A stretch of DNA of 11,985 nt from Halobacteriales archaeon QS_9_67_15 (GTDB lineage: Archaea; Halobacteriota; Halobacteria; Halobacteriales; Haloarculaceae), in assembly GCA_003023165.1 (NCBI GenBank), contig PXSD01000038.1, positions 6,580 through 18,564 on the forward strand, read 5' to 3'. The notes under the pieces are model-generated. The model ran no database searches. It was not told the DNA's origin and saw nothing but the letters and a program-made list of their open reading frames with translations. Positions 7,269 to 11,985 of this stretch are shown here, in pieces; position 1 is the first letter of the stretch; every line of letters starts with the position of its first letter. The position numbers and the translations under genes are program-made.

Positions 7269-7510
7269 TGAGTCGTGCGGACAGGAGCAGAGAGAAACCG
7301 CGAGCGATGATCCACCGCCGGATTCTCGACGTTGCCGCGTCGGATCCGGAGGCGTCGCTCGCGGCCATCGCGGACGAAGTGAGCGGGGCGTCCACGGACC
7401 TCGTCGACCGCGTCCTCGACGAGTACGGATGCCCTGCCGGCGAACCGATACCGACGTTCAGGACGACTCTGACAACGAAGCGACACGGTGGACCAGGACG
7501 AGTTCGGTGA
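7268..7510 (+). CDS. Haloarchaeal HTH-type protein, N-terminal part (frame broken)
   Basis: Residues 1 to about 54 (MSRADRSREKPRAMIHRRIL, then a run ending in VLDEYG) match my memory of the opening of a conserved haloarchaeal family of unknown function. It contains a small helix-turn-helix-like bundle (ILDVAASDPEASLAAIADEV, then a second helix up to DEYG), so a regulatory, nucleic-acid-binding role is possible. After Pro60 the frame turns basic and Arg-rich. Acidic linker coding continues instead in the next frame (about 7447-7481, DTDVQDDSDNEA), then in the frame of the following entry, which overlaps this one. I read 7268-7907 as one disrupted gene. The winged-helix domain I would expect between the two conserved ends is not visible. 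Confidence 0.5.
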   Translation: MSRADRSREKPRAMIHRRILDVAASDPEASLAAIADEVSGASTDLVDRVLDEYGCPAGEPIPTFRTTLTTKRHGGPGRVR

Positions 7511-7907
7511 CAGAGACAACGCGAACGATCAGGACGACCGACACACAGATACGACCGACGCGACCGGGAGCGGGACGGAGCAGACGAGTCCCGACGGCGG
7601 GGACCCGGACGCGACGACCGAGGCCGGGTCAGCCGCCGAACCCGGCATCGTCGACCGGGCGGCCCTCGACGCGGTCGAATCGACGGTCGCGGCGCTCGAA
7701 GACCGTCTCGCGTCTATCGAGTCACAGGTCACCGGCGACGCCGACCCCGCCGGCGAGTCCGCCGAAACCGGTGCGAACGGCGGAGCGACGGCAGCACTCT
7801 CGGCCGAACTCACACACAAGGTCGCCCACGCCTGCATGGAGTCGGACCGACTGACCGAAGACGAGGAACTGGCGGTGCTGCGAGCGCTGATGCAGTGCGA
7901 CGACTGA
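7488..7907 (+). CDS. Haloarchaeal HTH-type protein, C-terminal part (frame broken)
   Basis: This 139-residue frame opens with a very acidic, Thr/Gly/Ser-rich linker (about residues 1-52). A probable coiled-coil helix follows (RAALDAVESTVAALEDRLAS, about 57-76), a second short linker, and a compact C-terminal motif (ELTHKVAHACMESDRLTEDE, then ELAVLRALM). I associate that end motif with the same family as the preceding fragment. The GTG at 7488 is the first start-like codon after a stop at 7470-7472 and overlaps the previous frame, with no promoter or ribosome site of its own. Either it is the tail of the 7268 gene displaced by indels, or a short protein expressed by coupling. No enzymatic residues are recognised. 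A TGACC/GGTCA hairpin (7905-7916) sits on the stop codon. Confidence 0.5.
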   Translation: MDQDEFGDRDNANDQDDRHTDTTDATGSGTEQTSPDGGDPDATTEAGSAAEPGIVDRAALDAVESTVAALEDRLASIESQVTGDADPAGESAETGANGGATAALSAELTHKVAHACMESDRLTEDEELAVLRALMQCDD

Positions 7908-8167
7908 CCCAGGTCACGTCAGTGTCTCGGAGACGAGGGTTCGCATCCGTCGTCCGGAACCACTAAGTCGGTCCATGATCGTTTTTCGTGCATGATTCGC
8001 GCCGCGCTCGCGGTCGAAGTTCCCGTCGAGCGGGGCGTCTCTGCGGATTCTCCGAAACGCAAACGGTCGTGAGTGGCTCCCGGCGAGCGTAGCGCTCTCG
8101 TCGCGGGCCGATTTCGACCGGTCCCTACTGTGACCGCTCGCGTACCGTCCACGACCGATCCCGGGTA
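7908..8167. other. Intergenic stretch before dapA, no gene seen
   Basis: Nothing here looks coding on either strand; the long minus-strand frame across it is a shadow of dapA. It holds a T5 tract (7982-7986) that could end upstream transcription and a small hairpin GAGCG/CGCTC (8085-8097). Confidence 0.4.
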
Positions 8168-8199
8168 GCATATGACCCACCGACGCGAACACAGACCAA
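8168..8199 (+). promoter_or_regulatory. Probable dap operon promoter overlapping an upstream ATG
   Basis: GCATATGA (8168-8175) is centred about 27 nt upstream of the ATG at 8199. This is the right place for a TATA box of a leaderless transcript starting at 8199. The in-frame ATG at 8172 lies inside this box and would not be transcribed, which decides the dapA start in favour of 8199. Confidence 0.45.
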
Positions 8200-9035
8200 T
8201 GACAACGTTCCGGTTCCGCGGCGTGTATCCCGCGATGTGCACGCCGTTCGACGACGACGGCAGTATCGACTTCGAAACACTCCGACGCGACGCCCGGCGG
8301 CTCGAAGCCGCCGGCGTCGACGGCCTCGTCCCCTGCGGCTCGACCGGCGAGTCGGCGACGATGAGCCACGACGAACACATCGAGGTCATCGAGGCAGTCG
8401 TCGACGCGGTCGAGGACGTGCCGGTCATCGCCGGCTCCGGCTCGAACAACACCCGCGAGGCGCTCTCGCTCTCCCGCCGCTCGGCAGAGGCCGGCGCGGA
8501 CGCGCTCCTCCTCATCTCGCCGTACTACAACAGGCCCGAACAGCGGGGGTTCGTCGACCACTACGAACGGATCGCCGACGAGGTCGACCTCCCGCAGATC
8601 GTCTACAACGTCCCCTCGCGCACCGGCCAGAACATCCAACCCAGGACCGTCGAGACGCTCGCCGAACACCCGAACGTCCAGGGGTACAAGGCCGCCAGCG
8701 GCGACATGGGGCAGATCAGCGAGATCATCAGCGTCGCGGCGAACGTGGAACCCGAGCGGACCTGCGCGATGGTCGGCGCGGCCCTCGCCGAGGACTTCGA
8801 GCGCGCTCGCGCGATCCACCACCGTCTCGGTCCGCTGTTCCGCGGACTGTTCGTCGAGACCAACCCGATCCCGGTCAAGGAGGCGATGCAGATCCGCGGG
8901 TACGGCCCGGCGCGGGTGCGCTCGCCGCTGACGCGGCTCTCGGAGGAGTACCGTGACGAACTGCGGACCATCCTCGACGACCTGGAAGCCGAACCCTTCG
9001 ATTACGAGGACGAACACGCCGAGCGAGAGCGATGA
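8199..9035 (+). CDS. dapA: 4-hydroxy-tetrahydrodipicolinate synthase with 29-residue internal deletion
   Basis: DapA condenses pyruvate with aspartate semialdehyde, the first step committed to diaminopimelate and lysine. The family is a TIM barrel using a Schiff-base lysine. Visible from the 8199 start (278 aa): GSTGE (47-51), YY (109-110, catalytic Tyr), YNVPSRTG (136-143, with the Arg), and Lys164 in YKAASGD. The odd part follows Lys164: E. coli DapA has 42 residues from its Lys161 to Ile203 of the ISV strand; here there are 13 (Lys164 to Ile177). The missing 29 residues should contain the strand ending in Ser-Gly-Asp-Asp, including Gly186, and the next helix. The join lies near 8726/8727, where ATCAGCG occurs on both sides (8715-8721, 8727-8733). 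The frame stays open, but the barrel would lack a beta-alpha unit, so activity is doubtful. The stop overlaps the dapB start (ATGA). Confidence 0.88.
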   Translation: MTTFRFRGVYPAMCTPFDDDGSIDFETLRRDARRLEAAGVDGLVPCGSTGESATMSHDEHIEVIEAVVDAVEDVPVIAGSGSNNTREALSLSRRSAEAGADALLLISPYYNRPEQRGFVDHYERIADEVDLPQIVYNVPSRTGQNIQPRTVETLAEHPNVQGYKAASGDMGQISEIISVAANVEPERTCAMVGAALAEDFERARAIHHRLGPLFRGLFVETNPIPVKEAMQIRGYGPARVRSPLTRLSEEYRDELRTILDDLEAEPFDYEDEHAERER

Positions 9036-9796
9036 GCGTCCCGATAGCAGTCAACGGTGCCGCCGGTCGCATGGGTCGGACAATCATCGAAACCGCCGCC
9101 GAACGGGACAACGTCGAGGTCGTCGTCGGCTTCCACGCCAGCGAGGCGGGCGAGATCGACGGCGTCCCGGTCGTCGCCGCGGACGACGTTCCCGCGGCGC
9201 TCGACGAGTACGACCCCGAAATCGTCGTGGACTTCTCTACCCCCGAAGCGGCGCTCGGAGTCGTCGACGCGTGCGTCGAGGCAGACGTCGGCATCGTGGT
9301 CGGGACGACCGGCTTCGACAGCGACGGGCACGAGGCGCTCGAGACCGCGAGCGACGAGGTCCCCGTGTTGAAAGCCACAAACTTCTCTCGTGGGATCCAG
9401 GTCCTCCTCCGGACGGTCACCGAGGCCGTCGGCGCGCTCGACGGCTACGACCTCGAACTGACGGAGACTCACCACAACGACAAGGTCGACGCCCCCTCCG
9501 GGACCGCCGACACCATCCTCGAGACAGTCCAGGAGGAACGCGACGTGGAACCGGTCTACGGTCGCGAGGGGCACGCGCCGCGCGAGGACGACGAGATCGG
9601 CGTCTTCGCCCGGCGGGCGGGGGACATCCGGGGCGAACACGAACTCGTCCTCGCCGGCAACGACGAGGTCGTCTCGCTCTCCCACCGCGCCGAGGACCGC
9701 GCGGTCTTCGCCGCTGGAGCCATCGACGCCGCCGTCTGGCTGGCCGAGCGAGGCGACGGCTGGTACGACTTCGGTGCTGTTATCGACCAGGATTGA
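9032..9796 (+). CDS. dapB: 4-hydroxy-tetrahydrodipicolinate reductase
   Basis: DapB reduces the DapA product to tetrahydrodipicolinate with NAD(P)H, the second lysine/diaminopimelate step. The 254-aa length is typical. The Rossmann glycine motif is GAAGRMGR (9-16). VVGTTGF (89-95) and TNFSRGI (116-122) line the cofactor and active site. The catalytic region is ETHHNDKVDAPSGTA (145-159), with His147/His148 and Lys151 spaced as in E. coli. The C-terminal GDIRGEH (197-203) belongs to the substrate domain. The start ATG overlaps the dapA stop (ATGA), so translation is probably coupled and the start is secure. No internal gap is seen, in contrast to dapA. Confidence 0.96.
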   Translation: MSVPIAVNGAAGRMGRTIIETAAERDNVEVVVGFHASEAGEIDGVPVVAADDVPAALDEYDPEIVVDFSTPEAALGVVDACVEADVGIVVGTTGFDSDGHEALETASDEVPVLKATNFSRGIQVLLRTVTEAVGALDGYDLELTETHHNDKVDAPSGTADTILETVQEERDVEPVYGREGHAPREDDEIGVFARRAGDIRGEHELVLAGNDEVVSLSHRAEDRAVFAAGAIDAAVWLAERGDGWYDFGAVIDQD

Positions 9797-9808
9797 GACG
9801 CTCCGACA

Positions 9809-10657
9809 ATGACACTCGAATCCGAGATCCAGGACCTCTGGGCCAGAAAGCAGGACGAGCTGACCGCCGCGGGCGCGACCGACGGCCACCTCGCGACGCT
9901 CGACGCGTTCCTCGACGCGCTCGAAGCGGGCGAGGTCCGCGCCGCCGAGAAGTCGAGCGGCGAGTGGCAGGCCAACGAGTGGGTCAAGCAGGGTGTCCTC
10001 CTCAACTTCGGCCTGCGCGAGACCGAGGCCCGCGAGTACGGCGACGTGACCTACCACGACGTGCTCCCGCTCCGGGAGACGGACGACCTCGCCGAGCGCG
10101 GGACCCGCAACACCCCCGACGGGACGGTCATCCGACGCGGTGCCTACGTGGGCGGCGACGCGATCCTGATGTCGCCGGCGTTCGTCAACGTCGGCGCGCA
10201 CGTCGGTGACGGCACGCTCGTCGACTCCTGTGACACCGTCGGCTCCTGCGCGCAGATCGGGTCGGACGTGAAACTGGGCGCGAACACGCTCATCGGCGGC
10301 GTGCTCGAACCGGTCGAGGACGCGCCGGTCGTCGTCGAAGACGGCGTCTCGCTGGGCGCCGGCTGTCGCGTCACCTCGGGTTTCGTCGTCGGTGAGAACT
10401 CCGTCGTCGGCGAGAACACGCTCCTGACGCCGCGCATCCCCGTCTACGACCTCGTCGAAGCGGAGGTCGTCTACGGTCACCTCCCGCCGGAGCGACGCGC
10501 GTTCACTCGCTTCGTCGAGTCGTCGGTCTCCGACCACGACCTCATCGACGGCGGCGCGTACAAGCCCGCCGTCGTCGCCACGAGCGTCGAGGAGGAGACG
10601 CTTGAGGCGACCGAGCGGGAAGACGCACTGCGGGAGCGAGCGAGAGGCTATTACTGA
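9809..10657 (+). CDS. dapD: Tetrahydrodipicolinate N-succinyltransferase
   Basis: DapD transfers succinyl from succinyl-CoA to tetrahydrodipicolinate, placing this organism on the succinylase branch of lysine synthesis. The protein is 282 aa. An N-terminal helical domain (1 to about 80) contains the family motif GEWQANEWVKQGVLLNF (51-67). A left-handed parallel beta-helix of hexapeptide repeats spans about 105-210 (for example VNVGAHVGDGTLVDSCDTVG, then IGSDVKLGANTLIGGV). A C-terminal arm with IDGGAYKPAVV (246-256) closes the fold; the family works as a trimer. It follows dapB by 12 bp with no promoter between, so it is the third gene of the operon. It is full length. Confidence 0.96.
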   Translation: MTLESEIQDLWARKQDELTAAGATDGHLATLDAFLDALEAGEVRAAEKSSGEWQANEWVKQGVLLNFGLRETEAREYGDVTYHDVLPLRETDDLAERGTRNTPDGTVIRRGAYVGGDAILMSPAFVNVGAHVGDGTLVDSCDTVGSCAQIGSDVKLGANTLIGGVLEPVEDAPVVVEDGVSLGAGCRVTSGFVVGENSVVGENTLLTPRIPVYDLVEAEVVYGHLPPERRAFTRFVESSVSDHDLIDGGAYKPAVVATSVEEETLEATEREDALRERARGYY

Positions 10658-10690
10658 CCGCGCCGAACAGAGCGAGGCGCAGTGTTCTCC

Positions 10691-10739
10691 AGCGAACTCA
10701 CGTGGCGTCACGTCGCGTACTTCTGATGAGTGGTTCGCT
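10691..10739 (+). terminator. Possible hairpin after the dap operon
   Basis: AGCGAA (10691-10696) can pair with TTCGCT (10734-10739), and CTCA (10697-10700) with TGAG (10727-10730), leaving a TGG bulge. The 26-nt loop is large and no T tract follows directly, so this is weak. Confidence 0.2.
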
Positions 10740-10770
10740 GACTCGCGACCGGCCCGGCCGCCGACCGCAT

Positions 10771-10802
10771 GCTTTTTGCGCCCCTGAACCGAGTGACCGC
10801 CG
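10771..10802 (+). promoter_or_regulatory. Probable promoter of the Nmad3-like gene
   Basis: CTTTTTGC (10772-10779) stands out in GC-rich DNA and is centred about 27 nt upstream of the GTG at 10802. This fits a leaderless start there and argues against the ATG at 10769, which would lie within the box. Confidence 0.55.
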
Positions 10803-11593
10803 TGACAGTCGTCCTCTGTGGGGTCGGTGCGGACACCGGCAACGTCAGACCCGTCCCGGCGGTCGACGCCGACGGCCGGTTCGAGTACGTCCCGATCCCC
10901 GAGAAGGCCGCGACCGCAGAGACGGCCACGTACGGCGCGCTCTCCCAGCGGTTCGGGGACGAGTCGCTCGCCGACCTGCTCGACGGCGTCCGCCCGGCGA
11001 GCGACGGCGACTGGGTGACCGACGCCGCGGCGGTCCGCGACCAGCCGGTCCACCGCGACCCGAACTTCGACGCGCTCACCTACGGCGAACACCGACCGGG
11101 TTACGTCGCGAAGCTCCGCACGCTCGAACCCGGCGACGTGGTGGCGTTCTACGGCGGGTTCCCCGGTCCCGACTCGTCGTACAAGCACCGCTACCTGTTC
11201 GGGCACTTCACCGTCGCCGAGACCCCAGTCGTCGTCAAGCCGGAGATGGACCGCACGGACAAACGGGCGTTACTGAAGCGGCAGCCGGAGAACGCACACG
11301 CGAAGCGCTTCGCAGGGTACGGTGACCTCTACTACCACGACAGCGAGTTCACGGAGCGGCCGCGGCCGGTCGTGGTCGTCCCCGGCCGTGACCCCGGCGG
11401 ACTGCTCGAGCGAGCGATCCGGATGAGCGGCCGCCGACGCGGGCCGAACTACTACATGAGCGAGACGGTCGTTGACGCGTTGGCTCCGCAGTCGCGCACG
11501 GACAACGGCACACACCTCGGGGGATTCAAACCCGCGGTCCGCTGTGCGGTGACGGGCGAGGAGTTCGTCGAGTTCGTCGGAGAGCGGGCCTGA
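10802..11593 (+). CDS. Nmad3-like (putative nucleotide-modification-associated) family protein
   Basis: About 263 aa from the GTG at 10802; an in-frame ATG at 10769 and a GTG at 10793 are alternatives. It opens with a hydrophobic strand and VLCGVGADTGN, then PVPAVDADGRFEYVPIPE, HRDPNFDALTYGE, LEPGDVVAFYGGF and HRYLFGHFTV, with ENAHAKRF, PGRDPGGLLERA and LGGFKPA further on. I recognise this as the pattern of a haloarchaeal family named Nmad3 (nucleotide-modification-associated domain 3). That name rests on published comparative genomics of phage and prokaryotic DNA-modification loci; no reaction is established to my knowledge. There is no signal peptide or membrane segment, so it is probably cytoplasmic. 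It has its own promoter and sits where dap operons of some relatives continue with lysA. No methyltransferase, nuclease or other modification gene is nearby. Being a protein-coding gene is sure; the family name is a memory-based call. Confidence 0.7.
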   Translation: MTVVLCGVGADTGNVRPVPAVDADGRFEYVPIPEKAATAETATYGALSQRFGDESLADLLDGVRPASDGDWVTDAAAVRDQPVHRDPNFDALTYGEHRPGYVAKLRTLEPGDVVAFYGGFPGPDSSYKHRYLFGHFTVAETPVVVKPEMDRTDKRALLKRQPENAHAKRFAGYGDLYYHDSEFTERPRPVVVVPGRDPGGLLERAIRMSGRRRGPNYYMSETVVDALAPQSRTDNGTHLGGFKPAVRCAVTGEEFVEFVGERA

Positions 11594-11646
11594 CGCCGGT
11601 CCGACGGGTCGACCGAAAGAGCGGCTTACTCGAACTCACGAGCGCG

Positions 11647-11678
11647 TAACAATTGGGAAGCGGTTCGGCGACAGGGTA
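11647..11678 (+). promoter_or_regulatory. Possible promoter of the Thr/Pro-rich protein gene
   Basis: TAACAATT (11647-11654) is centred about 27 nt before the ATG at 11678 and is the most AT-rich run in the 85-bp gap, consistent with a leaderless start. Confidence 0.35.
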
Positions 11679-11985
11679 TGGACCTCGAAACGTCTCCGTC
11701 GGTCGCGGGCAGCCTGATCGTAGCCGTGGTAGTGCTCCTCGGGACGGCAGCCGGCGCGGGAGCGGTCCTCGTCGCCGACGGCGACGCGTCTGTCTCGACG
11801 GATTCTGCGCCGACGGCGACCACGACAGCGATCGAGACGCCGACCGAGACGCCGACGCCGACCACAACGCCGACGGCGACCGAGACTCCGACGGCGACCA
11901 CGACGCCGACCGAGACGCCGACCCCGACCGAGACGCCGACCCCGACCGAGACGCCGACGCCCGTTCCGACAGCGACCGAGACACC
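11678..11985 (+). CDS. Membrane-anchored or exported Thr/Pro-rich protein, N-terminal part (runs off window)
   Basis: The ATG at 11678 opens a frame with no stop before the window end (102 complete codons). Residues about 9-33 are a strongly hydrophobic Ala/Val/Leu segment, a transmembrane anchor or signal. The region before it has Asp and Glu but no Lys or Arg, atypical for a cleaved Sec signal. No lipobox cysteine is visible. From about residue 45 the chain is almost entirely Thr, Pro, Ala and Glu in PTETPT-like repeats, the kind of Thr-rich spacer that is O-glycosylated in haloarchaeal surface proteins. The functional domain should follow beyond the window; secreted CAP-type or protease-type domains are possible, but nothing here shows which. 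Confidence 0.75.
   Translation, partial: MDLETSPSVAGSLIVAVVVLLGTAAGAGAVLVADGDASVSTDSAPTATTTAIETPTETPTPTTTPTATETPTATTTPTETPTPTETPTPTETPTPVPTATET
11906..11959 (+). repeat. 18-bp tandem repeat, three units, in coding sequence
   Basis: The unit CCGACCGAGACGCCGACC occurs at 11906-11923, 11924-11941 and 11942-11959, the last with one final-base change. It encodes PTETPT three times in the Thr/Pro-rich stalk. Looser copies of the same pattern begin near 11850. Its near identity suggests recent slippage and possible length variation between strains. Confidence 0.8.

Noticed and set aside
7201..7854. 217-residue + strand frame overlapping the HTH-type locus
   Set aside because: Arg- and Pro-rich out-of-frame translation, unlike the acidic proteome; only a short acidic stretch (about 7447-7481) probably belongs to the disrupted gene.
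7920..7965. tRNA-like 3' half (GGTTCGCATCC followed by CCGGAACCA)
   Set aside because: The T stem does not pair properly and no matching 5' acceptor, D arm or anticodon arm exists upstream; not a tRNA or a clear attachment site.
9002..11206. 734-residue minus-strand frame opposite dapB, dapD and the Nmad3-like gene
   Set aside because: It spans three genuine sense genes and their gaps, so it is a shadow of their codon bias.
11840..11985. CRISPR-like short repeats at the window end
   Set aside because: The repeats are contiguous 18-bp codon-phase units without unique spacers and encode PTETPT.

Overview
The window reads as the chromosome of an extremely halophilic archaeon (class Halobacteria). 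It is GC-rich, its proteins are rich in Asp and Glu with few Lys, and T/A-rich boxes lie about 27-29 nt upstream of start codons without Shine-Dalgarno motifs, as expected for leaderless haloarchaeal transcripts. Every gene I support is on the + strand. I see no phage, transposase, rRNA, tRNA or CRISPR.

Layout: 1-1968 is the C-terminal part of isoleucyl-tRNA synthetase. 1969-2641 is a 673-bp gene-free stretch with two palindromic intergenic elements, smaller hairpins and the promoter of the next gene. 2642-7139 is the large subunit of glutamate synthase (gltB), split by a frameshift at about 3413. 7268-7907 is a haloarchaeal HTH-type protein of unknown function, also split between frames. 8199-10657 is dapA-dapB-dapD, a tightly packed lysine/diaminopimelate operon. 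10802-11593 is a stand-alone gene resembling the Nmad3 (nucleotide-modification-associated) family. 11678-end is the start of a membrane-anchored or exported Thr/Pro-rich protein that runs off the window.

Functionally this is mostly housekeeping: translation (ileS), ammonium assimilation (glutamate synthase) and lysine synthesis (DapA makes hydroxy-tetrahydrodipicolinate, DapB reduces it, DapD succinylates it).

I find no convincing new multi-gene system. The most striking observation is that three genes within 5.3 kb carry internal deletions or frame changes. gltB has lost about 38 bp, destroying the frame within a conserved glutaminase motif. dapA has lost 29 codons in frame, including the Gly-Asp-Asp segment of the TIM barrel. 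The HTH gene changes frame twice. ileS, dapB, dapD and the Nmad3-like gene look intact. This means either real recent gene damage or local assembly errors; read mapping would decide. The second most interesting feature is the pair of CCCCGGGG-centred palindromic elements between ileS and gltB.
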